Shown: positions 42,603 to 52,083 of the stretch, in pieces
How positions within the stretch are numbered: the first letter of the stretch is position 1
Layout: each line of letters begins with the position of its first letter
Origin: DATIYF01 sp035517775
GTDB lineage: Bacteria; Acidobacteriota; Terriglobia; Terriglobales; Acidobacteriaceae
Direction: 5' to 3'
NCBI GenBank assembly: GCA_035517775.1
Contig: DATIYF010000068.1
Span: forward strand, 1-64,000
Length of the DNA: 64,000 bases
Translations under genes and position numbers: made by a program
The notes under the pieces: generated by a model
Told to the model about the DNA's origin: nothing
The model's input: the letters and a program-made list of their open reading frames with translations, nothing else
Databases searched by the model: none

Positions 42603-43359
42603 TGTTGTAGCCGCAATCCACGTAGATCACTTCGCCTGTGATGCCGGAACTGGCATCGGAGGCAAGGAAAACTCCGGTGGCGCCGACCTCGTTCACATCC
42701 ACATTGCGCTGCAGGGGGGCGCGCTCGGCGTGCGATTTCAGCATATCGCTGAGGCCCGAAATCCCTCGCGCGGCAAGAGTTTTGATGGGTCCGGCGGAGA
42801 TGGCATTGACCCGAATCCTGCGCTTCCCCAGATCGTTAGCCAGATAGCGCACCGTGCATTCCAGCGCCGCCTTGGCCACGCCCATCACGTTGTAGTGGGG
42901 CACGACTTTTTCCGCACCGTAGTAGGTCATCGTGATGATCGAGCCGCCCTCCTCCATGAGCGGCGCGGCTGCCCGGGCCACGGCGATCAGGGAGTACACG
43001 CTCACATCATGGGCGATGCGGAAGCCCTCGCGGGTAGTGTTCACAAACTCGCCCTTCAATTCCTCCGCGGGAGCGAAAGCTACGCTGTGCACCAGCGCGT
43101 GCAGTTTGCCGTAGCGCTCTTTCAGTTGGGCGAACAGGCGGTCAATTTCAGCGTCATTCGAGACGTCGCACATGAAGGCTTCGGCGCCGGGCAGCGAAAG
43201 GATGAGGTCTTTGGCTTCCTGTTCCAGCCTCTCGTTCTGGTAAGTGACGGCGAGCTTTGCCCCTGCGCTATGCAGTCCCTGGGCGATGGACCAGGCAATG
43301 GAGCGTTTATTGGCAACTCCGAAGACGACCGCAGTGCGGCCTTGCAAGTCCGATGACAT
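42589..43359 (-). CDS. fabI: Enoyl-[acyl-carrier-protein] reductase (NADH), FabI
   Basis: This 256-residue short-chain-dehydrogenase-like enzyme carries out the last reduction of each fatty-acid elongation cycle. It starts LQGRTAVVFGVANKRSIAWS (glycine-rich NAD site typical of FabI). The catalytic pair is in YYGAEKVVPHYNVMGVAKAA, with Y and K separated by six residues. VNAISAGPIKTLAARGI also matches FabI. It is the classical triclosan and isoniazid target family. It converges with tsaE, the two stop codons overlapping by 14 bases. Confidence 0.96.
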   Translation of the reverse strand: MSSDLQGRTAVVFGVANKRSIAWSIAQGLHSAGAKLAVTYQNERLEQEAKDLILSLPGAEAFMCDVSNDAEIDRLFAQLKERYGKLHALVHSVAFAPAEELKGEFVNTTREGFRIAHDVSVYSLIAVARAAAPLMEEGGSIITMTYYGAEKVVPHYNVMGVAKAALECTVRYLANDLGKRRIRVNAISAGPIKTLAARGISGLSDMLKSHAERAPLQRNVDVNEVGATGVFLASDASSGITGEVIYVDCGYNIMGF

Positions 43360-43460
43360 GAATAGCCCCCGGTGGAAGTGAAAGCGAAAGGATAGCAGGG
43401 CGATGGCAAGAACGAAACCGGGCTGCTGGAACTCGGAACCGCGTAGAGTGGGGCCAGTTG

Positions 43461-45083
43461 CTAGGGCAGATCGAAGTTGACCGTGATCTCAGTCTGAACT
43501 TCTGCGGGCTGGCCATTCACCAGGTAGGGTTTGTATTTCCAACGGCGCACTGCGTCTGTGGCGGCGGGCACCAGGGCCGGGTCACCGCGCAGAGATTTTA
43601 CGCTGGCGATGCTTCCGTCTTTGCCAATCTCGGCCTGTAGCACCACGGCTCCCTCAATATGCAAACGCGCGGCCTCGGGAGGGTAGATGGGCTGAACCTT
43701 TTGCAGCAGGAGGCCTTCCATGGCCGACTCTGAGACGTGCAGCGGCGCCGGGAGGGGCTTGGGAGCTGCGGAAGCGGGCGGTGTGGCGGCCGGGACGGAA
43801 TCGGCCGACGGAGTGGCGTCAACGGCAGTTTGCGTTTCGGGCGAGCCGCTCGCCGAAGCGTCTGACGGCGCGGGCTGCGGAACGGTTATGACTGTCGGAG
43901 TGCTGGCGGCGGGACTGGGTCGAGCCGGCACAGGCGCTGGGGACGGGGCCTGCGGCGCAAGCCGGCCCAGGTAGGGGGTGACGTATTTCTGCACGAAGGG
44001 CAGGCTCATCACCGTTGGCTGCAGGAACGGCCAGGCGAAGTAAACCGCGGCCGCTATGGCCAGAACCAGTACGGCGGCGATCAGCAGATTCTTGCGGCTG
44101 TCTTTGTCTTCGGATTCATCCTGTTCGCGCGCCGCTTCGTGCCAGGAGAACGCGGCGGCTTCCGGCGCGGGTTCTGCCTCTTTCTTTTCACTCCGGGTCT
44201 TCTTCGCAGGGCGAGCATCGGTTGCGTCAGTTTTGGGCGTAGCCGCTGCGGGCTCAACCACAGGCGGCGGAGTTTGCTTGGCAGGCGCGGGAACCGCGGC
44301 GCTGGCCGAACCGAATGAGAGACTGCTTCCTGGGGATGCCTTCTCGCTGGCGAATGACGCTGGCGGCTGAGAGGCCGACTCCAGCGCTGACACCGTGGGC
44401 TCGGCGGCGGGCTTGACGCCGCCTTCTTTCCCGCCAATCCGGTCGAAAGCTAGTCCGCTGGCCGGCCGTGGAACCTGCTCGGGCATGGCTTCAAGCAGGG
44501 CTGCCTCGGTAGCGCCGAGCGGCGGAACCGACTCTTTTTCTTCGACCTGGAGTTGCATAGTCGGGGCGGGCGGCGCGGCGGATAAGGCCGGTTGCGGCTC
44601 AGGCAATGTAAATGCGGCTTCAGGGGGTGCAGCTTGAGGTGAAGAAGAAGACAGGCTGGGCAATTCCAAGTTGCTGGCCGCCGGGGCCGCGGCCGCGGGA
44701 GACTTAGCCTGCTCAGATTTTTTAAGAAGACCGCGCGCAACTCGCAGCGTCCCCTTGGTTTGTTCAACGTTAATGGGTTTGGTTAGAACCAGATTAGCGC
44801 CAATCTGAAAAGCTTTGGCGATGGCGGCCTGTCCCGAAACAATGGCTATGGCCAGCGAGGCGCTATTGCGCTCGGAATTGCGCGCGCTCTTGAACAAGAG
44901 GGCGGCATTCTGCTCGTCGTCGCAGTCAACGAAGACGGCGTCGAAGTGCTTGGCCGTGAGCTTTTTGACCGCCTCAAAGGGCTCGCTGTCGGTCTCTGGC
45001 TTGAAGTCGAGCTCTTGCAGAACCCCGGTCAGCACGCGCGTGGTTTTAGGATCGGCGCAGAACAGCAGCGCTTGGTACGCCAT
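43461..45083 (-). CDS. Receiver-TonB fusion membrane protein
   Basis: This 540-residue protein has an unusual architecture. Residues 1-115 form a CheY-like receiver domain with phosphoacceptor D53 (FDAVFVDCDD) and conserved lysine K102 (LTKPI). Residues 120-330 are a disordered Pro/Ala/Glu-rich linker. A single membrane helix (about 331-353) follows, then a Pro/Ala/Ser-rich periplasmic stretch. A TonB C-terminal domain (about 460-540) contains QPIYPPEAARLHIEGAVVLQ and AVRRWKYKPYLVNGQ. TonB domains contact the TonB box of outer-membrane receptors. The receiver suggests that coupling is controlled by a cytoplasmic signal. No ExbB/ExbD is adjacent. Confidence 0.88.
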   Translation of the reverse strand: MAYQALLFCADPKTTRVLTGVLQELDFKPETDSEPFEAVKKLTAKHFDAVFVDCDDEQNAALLFKSARNSERNSASLAIAIVSGQAAIAKAFQIGANLVLTKPINVEQTKGTLRVARGLLKKSEQAKSPAAAAPAASNLELPSLSSSSPQAAPPEAAFTLPEPQPALSAAPPAPTMQLQVEEKESVPPLGATEAALLEAMPEQVPRPASGLAFDRIGGKEGGVKPAAEPTVSALESASQPPASFASEKASPGSSLSFGSASAAVPAPAKQTPPPVVEPAAATPKTDATDARPAKKTRSEKKEAEPAPEAAAFSWHEAAREQDESEDKDSRKNLLIAAVLVLAIAAAVYFAWPFLQPTVMSLPFVQKYVTPYLGRLAPQAPSPAPVPARPSPAASTPTVITVPQPAPSDASASGSPETQTAVDATPSADSVPAATPPASAAPKPLPAPLHVSESAMEGLLLQKVQPIYPPEAARLHIEGAVVLQAEIGKDGSIASVKSLRGDPALVPAATDAVRRWKYKPYLVNGQPAEVQTEITVNFDLP

Positions 45084-45173
45084 AGCCGTATCCTAGGTAA
45101 CCTACTGATTACCAGCAAGTTACTGAGGTACTCACGGTGGGAAGATGGACCCGCCGGGGGAGTACCCGCAGAG

Positions 45174-46661
45174 ATGTCGAACGAGCCGGATAAAATGGCC
45201 ACGATGCGCATGCCCTTGTGGATCAAGCTGTTGTGGAGCGTGTGGGTGGCAGTCTGGGCGCCGCTCTATTGGTGGCACTATGGGGCGCAGAATCTTCTGT
45301 TTTTCTGTGATTTGGGAAATTTTCTGGTGCTCGCGGCGCTGTGGCTGGAAAGTCCGCTGCTCTTTTCCGCTGAGGCGGCAGGGCTACTGCTCTTTCAGAC
45401 TCTCTTTACGATTGATTTGGCAGGAGCGGTTCTTACCGGCAGGCATTTGATCGGCGGAACTGAATTCATGTTCGACCCTCATGTGCCCTTGCCTCTGCGG
45501 CTGCTCAGCCTGTTTCATGTGGTCATGCCGCCGGTGCTGCTGTGGGGAGTCTGGCGGCTGGGGTACCAGGTCCGCGGCTGGAAGCTGCAAACCCTCCTGA
45601 CCTGGATGGTTGTGCCGGTGAACTACTTCTGGCGCCCGCAGTATGACATCAACTGGGCGCGTGGGCTTTTCTTCCGCGAGCAGCATCTGCTGCCGGGCTG
45701 GCTGTACCTGGGAGTGTATCTGGTCGTGGTGCCTGCGGTGGTTTACTGGCCCACGCACCGGCTTCTGCGCTGGTGGGCCGGGAACGGAGGCGGGCCGGCA
45801 GGAAGCACACCGACGCTTAGCCCGTTTTGGAAGCATCTCCGCGGTCATTGGTTCTTCGATTTGGTTCAAATCTGCGGTGCGGTCTTGGCGATCGACTGGT
45901 CATGGTTTCCGCCGGTGCCCGGCTACGCCGTTGGTGTTCTCGCCGTCTTGGCGGCGGCTATGAGCGTGCATATAGATATGCACCGTCTGCAAAAGGCCGT
46001 CTGGATGGTTCTTATCGGTGCGTTCCTTGTTGTGGAGTTCGCAGCAATTGGTGAGGACAGAGCTCAGAACCAAATGAGACAGGCCGTGACGCTGGGTGCG
46101 GAAAGACGTGAGTTTGGGAAGGTGCTGTCCCAAAACCAGCGTCATTTCGAGTCCACCATGAATTCGACCAAGGGAGTCCTCAAGTCGCTGGATATGGCCC
46201 TGCTGCAAGCCATGGGGGGCAGCGGCTACCCTGTATTCGTTCCCGTTGCCCCGTCGAGTCCATCTAGGGGCACGATGTGGCCCGTTGCGGTCGTTTACCA
46301 TCTTTCCGATCAGAATGACCGGCGAAACCTACCACTGCTTGATGTGAGCGTCGACGTCCGCGAGGACCTCCCTGAGAGACCAATCGCGAAAATTGATAGC
46401 ACGACGCGGAGCCGTATTGCTGAATCCCAATTTCACCCCGCACACTTTGATCTCGGGTCGCTCGTTCCGCCATCAAACTTCATAACCCCCATCCGACTCT
46501 ACCCGGGCCGGCGTTATGAGTTCACGATTACGACGCGGCGCGGGCTCTTCCGCGAGTATGTCAGCATTGAGCCGCAACCGGCTTCGCCGGGTGGTTGGCA
46601 CCCGTCATGGTGCCTGTACCGCTATCGAGACAATGAGCTGCTGGATGGAAAGTGCGACTAG
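45174..46661 (+). CDS. Composite multi-helix membrane protein
   Basis: This protein of about 495 residues has two unlike parts. Residues 1 to about 210 form a polytopic membrane domain (about six helices) with well-preserved segments such as LLFFCDLGNFLVLAALWLES and RRLLSLFHVVMPP-like sequence, then VNYFWRPQYDINWARGLFFR; it recalls a conserved hypothetical family. Residues about 225-495 have three more helices, then a coiled segment (REFGKVLSQNQRHFESTMNS) and a beta-rich soluble C-terminus. That second part recalls orphan acidobacterial proteins of unknown function. Start chosen: ATG at 45174; several later ATGs are possible. It is divergent from the receiver-TonB gene. Confidence 0.75.
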   Translation: MSNEPDKMATMRMPLWIKLLWSVWVAVWAPLYWWHYGAQNLLFFCDLGNFLVLAALWLESPLLFSAEAAGLLLFQTLFTIDLAGAVLTGRHLIGGTEFMFDPHVPLPLRLLSLFHVVMPPVLLWGVWRLGYQVRGWKLQTLLTWMVVPVNYFWRPQYDINWARGLFFREQHLLPGWLYLGVYLVVVPAVVYWPTHRLLRWWAGNGGGPAGSTPTLSPFWKHLRGHWFFDLVQICGAVLAIDWSWFPPVPGYAVGVLAVLAAAMSVHIDMHRLQKAVWMVLIGAFLVVEFAAIGEDRAQNQMRQAVTLGAERREFGKVLSQNQRHFESTMNSTKGVLKSLDMALLQAMGGSGYPVFVPVAPSSPSRGTMWPVAVVYHLSDQNDRRNLPLLDVSVDVREDLPERPIAKIDSTTRSRIAESQFHPAHFDLGSLVPPSNFITPIRLYPGRRYEFTITTRRGLFREYVSIEPQPASPGGWHPSWCLYRYRDNELLDGKCD

Positions 46662-46742
46662 GCCGCCTCGGCAATCGAGTGTTGGGATCGCTGGAGGGCA
46701 CGGCTGGCAGCCTGATCATTCCGCTGTACTCATTCCTCGCTT

Positions 46743-49700
46743 TTACTTCGAGGCCACGGCGTGCAGCGCCCGGACTCCGTGCACGGGAACCCGCACGTAA
46801 AAGGTGGAACCCTTTCCCGCCTCAGTCTGAAAGGTGAGAGTGCCGCCGTGCTTTTCGACCACCACGGCGCGCGCCAGGGCCAGGCCCTGTCCGGAGCCGC
46901 GGCCGACTTCTTTGGTGGTAAAGAAGGGCTCGAAGATGCGGCCCTGAATCTCGGGCGGGATGCCGGTGCCGTCATCGCTGATGGCCACCTCCACCCAGTC
47001 CCCATCCACCCTGGTAGCAACTCCGATCCGCCCTTTCTTTCCGCTTTTCTGGACCACGTCAGCAATGGAATGGGCGGCGTTAATCAATAAGTTGAGAAAG
47101 ACCTGATTCAGATCTCCCACATGGCACATGACCGGAGGCAGCGGGGTGAATTGGCGCTCGATCGCGGCGACGTATTTCAGTTCATTGTGCGCGACCAGAA
47201 TTGTGCTGTCCAGGGCTTCATTGAGGTCGGCGGCGGCCTGATCCTGGCCGGAATCGCGGTGGGAAAATTTCTTGAGCGCCCGCACAATGGCGGTGACGCG
47301 GTCCACTCCCAGTTGGGTTTGCTGCAAGGCCTCAGGGACCTCTTTGCGCAGGAAGGCGAGGTCGGAGTCTTCTTTGGCAGCGTCGAGATCGGCCCACAAT
47401 TGCGCACTGATGGAACCGTCGCGGCAGTGCTGGTGCACGCCTTCGCACTTATCCAACAGGGCCAGAAGGTTGGCGAAGGCCTCGGCGAGGAAACGTACAT
47501 TATCGCCAACGAACTGAATCGGAGTGTTGATTTCGTGGGCGATGCCGGCGGCAAGTTCGCCCACCGCCTGCAGTTTCTGCCCATGGCGCAGCTCAATTTC
47601 CATACGATTGCGCTCGCTCACGTCTTGGGCCACGACCAGAATTGAGGGCACGCCACTGAATTCGACCCGTTGGGAATAGGCTTCGACGTCCAGAACACGG
47701 CCATCGCGGGTGCGGTGTTTCCAGGAGGATAACGTTCTTTTCTCAGGTTGAGGCTGGTCCACGGCAAGGCGCAGCCGCTCCAGTTCCTCAGGTGGGCGAA
47801 TGTGGGCCGCGGTCATGCTTAAGAACTGGTCGCGGGTGTATCCGTAGTGCTCCATGGCAGCATCGTTTACCTCCAGAAAGCGCAGAGTGGAGGCCTCGTA
47901 CACCCACACCGGAATGGGAATGGTGGCAAAAAGCTGCCGGAAGTGTTCCTCGCTGGTCCGTAAAGCGAGTTGGACCCGCATGCGCTGGATAAACTGTGCG
48001 ATCTGGTCGGCGACCGAGGAAAAGCAATCCAGGGCCGCGTCGCTGAGCGGATGCCGGGCAAAGGCCGCGACCACGCCCACGACGGCGCCTGCGACCTGCA
48101 GCGGATAGCCAGCGAAAGCCACCATGCCTTCGCCTGCCGCCCATGCCTGGTCGCTCACCTGGGGGTCGTGTGCAACGTCGTTGCTGAGGTGGGGCATGCG
48201 GGACTGGGCGATGCGCCCGATCTTCATCGCCCCGACGGGGACGCGAGCGTGGCCGCCATCCAGATGCGTGTACAGTCCGGAACTGGCTTCAAGTTCCAGT
48301 ACGGAGGCGGTCTCGTTGAGGATCCAGATGCGGGCGAAAGCGGCGTCCAGGTACTCGACAAAGGCGTTGGTGCATTCTCCCAGCCCGCTGCGCAGATCGG
48401 CCGCCTTGGTCAAGGCAGCGCCGATGGCGGCGCCCAGCGAGGCCAGGCGCATCCTCTCCTGCAGGGCTTCTTCCGCCTGCTTGCGCTCCGTGATCTGCTT
48501 CACCAGAACGTCATTGGTTTCCGCCAGCTCGGCGGTGCGCTCGCGCACCAGGTGCTCCAGTTCTTCCTGCGAACGAACCAGCACCTCTTCCGCTTTCTTG
48601 TATTCGGTGATGTCCTCCGCCAGGCCGACAATTTGCTTCAGCCTTCCGTTTTCGCCCACCACCGGGAAATACCGGTTCCAGATCCAGCGCTGGCTCCCAT
48701 TGTCGCGCAAGGTGCGAAATTCGGCGTCGCCCTCTTCGCCGCGCTGCTGGCGCTCCAGCATCTCGGCCACAACTCCGCAATCCTCGGGATGCACGGGCTC
48801 AATCCAGGAGCGGGAGTTGGCGGCGATTTCATCGCGGCGTACGCCCCAGATGCGCTCGCAGGAGGGGCTCACGTAGGAAAAGCTGGGAGTGAGAGCTTCG
48901 CGCATCCAGAAGACCTGGTGAATATTCTCGGCAATCTGGCGAAACTGGTTCTCACTTCTGCGCAGCTTCTCCAGCATGCTGTTGATCGTGGTCCCCAGCT
49001 CCGCCAGTTCATCTTTGCCGGTGACCTTGACCTGGTCGCCAGAGTCGCTCTGTTCACCGATACCGCTGAGCTGCCGGCTCAGGTCGCTTAGGCGGGCCAG
49101 CACCGTGCTGCGCAAGAGCACCAGGGTGGTGAGGCCGAGAACCAGGCCCACCAGAGAGAGGGCGGCCAGAAAATAGCTGAGACTGGCGATGCCAACCCGG
49201 TAAACCGATCGCGGCAGCTTGACCGTCAACAGCAGCAGGGGCTTTCCGTGAACATCAGGCAGAATGGAGTAGCCGGCGACGGTCTTATCGTCCAGGGGAT
49301 GCATGAAAATCCCGCCGCTACCGGGCGGCCCCGAAGCCACAGCGGTGGACGGGATGGGCGAAGCCTTTGAACCAGGAATGCGCTCCAGGGTGATCGAAGA
49401 TTGAGTAAGCAGCCGTAAGCCGCGGACCAGTTCCGGCCCCAGGTTTCTGGTCATAACCAGCACTCCGCGCGGCGGGCCCCGGTGGTCGGTAGTGAGGACA
49501 GGGCAGGCAGCAATGAGGGCAGGCCCTTGTGGCATGTCACGAATGCCCGTGGACGGGACCTGCTGCGTCATGGCCTGCCGCACCCAGGGGTCCGAGGCCA
49601 GCGCCGCGCGGGTGGCAAGCGGGAAGGCCGTCTCTTGCCGAGTCTGCGAGTCGTAGGCCTTGAAGAAGACAACTTTGCCCTGGGGATTCAGCAGCAGAAC

Positions 49701-50003
49701 CAGGTTAACGTTTATGCCTTGCAGGGTATCGTTCTCGAATTCCTCGTGCACATATTTGGAGGTGTAGTGGGCCATGAAGGCATAGCTTTGGTCCCAGGCT
49801 GCGTAGTCGTTGGCCGTCGCCGCGAGATCTGCCGTCTGTCCTTCAATACTTCCGAGCACTCGCTCCACGGCGCGGCGCGTCTCCGTGGCCTCCAGTTGCC
49901 GGAAACTGCGAAGCAGCAAGCTGCGGGTGGCGAGGTACAACACCGCCATCAAGACCAGAACGGTGAGCGACACGATGAGCATCGTCTTCTGACCTAAACT
50001 CAT
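46743..50003 (-). CDS. CHASE4-HAMP-PAS-GAF-PAS sensor histidine kinase
   Basis: This 1086-residue membrane kinase has helix 1 at about 9-30 and a periplasmic CHASE4-like domain (about 45-265; ANDYAAWDQSYAFMAHYTSK). Helix 2 is at about 275-300, followed by HAMP. Next come a PAS domain (LRRSENQFRQIAENIHQVFW), a coiled coil, a GAF-like domain (about 530-660) and a second PAS domain (SEEHFRQLFATIPIPVWVYE). The catalytic region has the H-box histidine H823 in GELAAGIAHEINTPIQFVGD, and an ATPase domain with ISDDGTGIPPEIQ and VGRGSGQGLALARAVV. No response regulator is adjacent, so its target is unknown. Confidence 0.9.
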   Translation of the reverse strand: MSLGQKTMLIVSLTVLVLMAVLYLATRSLLLRSFRQLEATETRRAVERVLGSIEGQTADLAATANDYAAWDQSYAFMAHYTSKYVHEEFENDTLQGINVNLVLLLNPQGKVVFFKAYDSQTRQETAFPLATRAALASDPWVRQAMTQQVPSTGIRDMPQGPALIAACPVLTTDHRGPPRGVLVMTRNLGPELVRGLRLLTQSSITLERIPGSKASPIPSTAVASGPPGSGGIFMHPLDDKTVAGYSILPDVHGKPLLLLTVKLPRSVYRVGIASLSYFLAALSLVGLVLGLTTLVLLRSTVLARLSDLSRQLSGIGEQSDSGDQVKVTGKDELAELGTTINSMLEKLRRSENQFRQIAENIHQVFWMREALTPSFSYVSPSCERIWGVRRDEIAANSRSWIEPVHPEDCGVVAEMLERQQRGEEGDAEFRTLRDNGSQRWIWNRYFPVVGENGRLKQIVGLAEDITEYKKAEEVLVRSQEELEHLVRERTAELAETNDVLVKQITERKQAEEALQERMRLASLGAAIGAALTKAADLRSGLGECTNAFVEYLDAAFARIWILNETASVLELEASSGLYTHLDGGHARVPVGAMKIGRIAQSRMPHLSNDVAHDPQVSDQAWAAGEGMVAFAGYPLQVAGAVVGVVAAFARHPLSDAALDCFSSVADQIAQFIQRMRVQLALRTSEEHFRQLFATIPIPVWVYEASTLRFLEVNDAAMEHYGYTRDQFLSMTAAHIRPPEELERLRLAVDQPQPEKRTLSSWKHRTRDGRVLDVEAYSQRVEFSGVPSILVVAQDVSERNRMEIELRHGQKLQAVGELAAGIAHEINTPIQFVGDNVRFLAEAFANLLALLDKCEGVHQHCRDGSISAQLWADLDAAKEDSDLAFLRKEVPEALQQTQLGVDRVTAIVRALKKFSHRDSGQDQAAADLNEALDSTILVAHNELKYVAAIERQFTPLPPVMCHVGDLNQVFLNLLINAAHSIADVVQKSGKKGRIGVATRVDGDWVEVAISDDGTGIPPEIQGRIFEPFFTTKEVGRGSGQGLALARAVVVEKHGGTLTFQTEAGKGSTFYVRVPVHGVRALHAVASK

Positions 50004-50226
50004 GCGGTTTGAAAGGCCCCGTAACCTGGCATCGGCTTATAGCAACCCAGGCACACATCCAAGAGGAGACATCGGACATAAAACGGCAGACTTTACAGCA
50101 GCCCCGGTTGGGCAAATCCGGTTTCCTGGCGGGCAAGCCTGCCCAGCTTTGCCCCGAGGCCGGAGCGCGTTTTCGTGCTGTGCGGGCAGGTTCTCAAAAG
50201 GCCGTGAACCGCGAAGGCGGGAGAAG

Positions 50227-51675
50227 TCAGCGCCTTGGCCGGTAGATGTCGGTGCTGGTGCCGTAGAAAACTTCGGCCGATTGCATGATGGTTTCAGAAA
50301 GGGTCGGGTGGGGATGGATGGTCAGGGCCAAGTCTTTGGCCAGGGCGCCCATTTCGATGGCCAGCACACACTCGGCGATCAGTTCGCCGGCCCCTGCCCC
50401 CGTAATGCCGGCGCCCAGAACGCGCTCGGTTTCCGGGTCGAGGATAAGTTTCGTCACTCCCTCCGGCCGGTCGAGGGTGAGGGCACGGCCAGAGGCAGCC
50501 CAGGGAAACTTGGCCACTTTAATTTGGCGGCTGTCTTTTTGCGCCTGGGTTTCGGTCAGGCCGCACCAGGCAATTTCGGGATCCGTAAAGACCACGGCGG
50601 GAATGGCGTTCGGCTCGAAGGCGACCTTGTGCCCGGCGATGGCTTCAACGGCTGTGCGGCCTTCGTGCGAAGCCTTGTGTGCAAGCATGGGCTCGCCGAC
50701 TACGTCGCCGATGGCGTAAATGGCAGGGTCATCAGTCTGGAGTTGCCTATTGACCTGGATGAATCTTTTCGGGCCGATCTTGACCTTGGTTTTCTCCAGG
50801 CCGGCGATTTCCGAGTTGGGCTGGCGTCCGACCGAGACCAGCACCTTCTCAAAAACCTGCCCGGCCGGGGCGGCCTGGGCTGAAGATGCCGCTGGCTGGG
50901 TCTCCGCGGATGCGAAGGCGACGCGGATGCCGTCGGCTTCCTCCTTGACTGAAGCGACGGTGGTATTGAGCAGGATGGAGGCAAAGATTTTTTCCATCCG
51001 CTTATGCAGCGGCAGGACCAGGTCGCGGTCGGCGCCGGGCAGCAGGCCGGGTAGCATTTCCACCACCGAGACCTTGGATCCCAGCGCCGCATAGACGGAG
51101 CCCAGTTCCAACCCGATGTAGCCGCCGCCAATGACCAGCAGGGTCTTGGGTATGTCTTTCAGATCGAGGGCGGAGGTCGAATCCAGCATGCGGGGCGTAT
51201 CCAGCTTCAGGCTGGGAATGACGGCGGGCCGGGAGCCGGTGGCCAGGATGACGCGGTCGAAGGAAAGGCTTTCTTCGCCACCGGCCGGCTTGGCGACGCG
51301 CAGAGTGCGGGAATTCTCGAAAGCGGCGCGCCCCTGTATGTACTGGACCTTGCGTTGTTTTGCCAGCACGCTCAGGCCGCCGGTGAGTTTGCTCACCACG
51401 CCTTCTTTGAATGAGCGCAGCCGGGCGAGATCAATTTTGGGCTCGCCGAATTCTACGCCCCAGTTTTTCGCATGGCGCGACTCGCCAATCAGGTTGGCCA
51501 CATGCAGCAGGGCTTTGGAAGGAATGCAGCCGCGATAGAGGCAGACCCCGCCGGGATTCACTTCGGGGTCAATCAGCGCGACCTGCATGCCGAGATCGGC
51601 AGCAAGGAAGGCGGCGGCGTAACCACCGGGCCCGCCGCCGACGACTGCAATGTTCAGATTGGAATTGTCTGCCAT
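50227..51675 (-). CDS. lpd: Dihydrolipoamide dehydrogenase (E3)
   Basis: This flavoprotein of about 482 residues reoxidises the lipoyl groups of the pyruvate complex. It has an FAD-binding start (NIAVVGGGPGGYAAAFLAAD), redox disulfide GGVCLYRGCIPSKAL, NAD-binding fold LLVIGGGYIGLELGSVYAAL, and C-terminal catalytic HPHPTLSE. The ATG at 51675 is preferred over a TTG seven codons earlier. It is the last gene of the aceE-aceF-SnoaL-lpd operon. A 16-residue Ala/Gln/Pro-rich insert (ETQPAASSAQAAPAGQ) lies within the NAD domain. Confidence 0.96.
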   Translation of the reverse strand: MADNSNLNIAVVGGGPGGYAAAFLAADLGMQVALIDPEVNPGGVCLYRGCIPSKALLHVANLIGESRHAKNWGVEFGEPKIDLARLRSFKEGVVSKLTGGLSVLAKQRKVQYIQGRAAFENSRTLRVAKPAGGEESLSFDRVILATGSRPAVIPSLKLDTPRMLDSTSALDLKDIPKTLLVIGGGYIGLELGSVYAALGSKVSVVEMLPGLLPGADRDLVLPLHKRMEKIFASILLNTTVASVKEEADGIRVAFASAETQPAASSAQAAPAGQVFEKVLVSVGRQPNSEIAGLEKTKVKIGPKRFIQVNRQLQTDDPAIYAIGDVVGEPMLAHKASHEGRTAVEAIAGHKVAFEPNAIPAVVFTDPEIAWCGLTETQAQKDSRQIKVAKFPWAASGRALTLDRPEGVTKLILDPETERVLGAGITGAGAGELIAECVLAIEMGALAKDLALTIHPHPTLSETIMQSAEVFYGTSTDIYRPRR

Positions 51676-51708
51676 TAGTTTGTAGATGAACCGCAAAGCG
51701 TGATGGTC

Positions 51709-52077
51709 TTATTCTTCGCGAATGTCCATCCGCCGGATCAGGCCGTTGTTGATCGAATAGATGTGTTCGACCATCCGGTCCATGAGCACGGTCCCAGACA
51801 GGTCGCGAACGACCTGGTGTACATGCACCGTTATGCGGCCGCCGTCAGCCGGCTCAATCCTTACCGGATCCACGTGCGGATCAATCATGCCCCACTGCCG
51901 CGTCCAGTACGAGCGTACGCCTTCGCGTCCATGCACCCAGCCGCCTTCCATTCCGTTCGGCCATTCCACATCCGGATGCATCCTGGCGAGAACGAGGTCG
52001 AGTTCGCGCCGATTAAACGCGTCGTATACGGCTTTCAGGAGATCGCGCTCGCTGCTGATATCGCGGCCTGCGGGCAT
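51709..52077 (-). CDS. SnoaL-like (NTF2 fold) protein
   Basis: This 122-residue protein has the NTF2/SnoaL alpha-beta cone: SERDLLKAVYDAFNRRELDL, then MHPDVEWPNGMEGGWVHGRE and SGTVLMDRMVEHIYSINNGL. Members are polyketide cyclases, isomerases or ligand-binding proteins, and many are of unknown function. It lies six bases from the aceF stop and 33 bases from lpd, so it is embedded in the pyruvate dehydrogenase operon. That position could mean an accessory role, or simple insertion of a passenger gene. Confidence 0.8.
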   Translation of the reverse strand: MPAGRDISSERDLLKAVYDAFNRRELDLVLARMHPDVEWPNGMEGGWVHGREGVRSYWTRQWGMIDPHVDPVRIEPADGGRITVHVHQVVRDLSGTVLMDRMVEHIYSINNGLIRRMDIREE

Positions 52078-52083
52078 AGTGAA

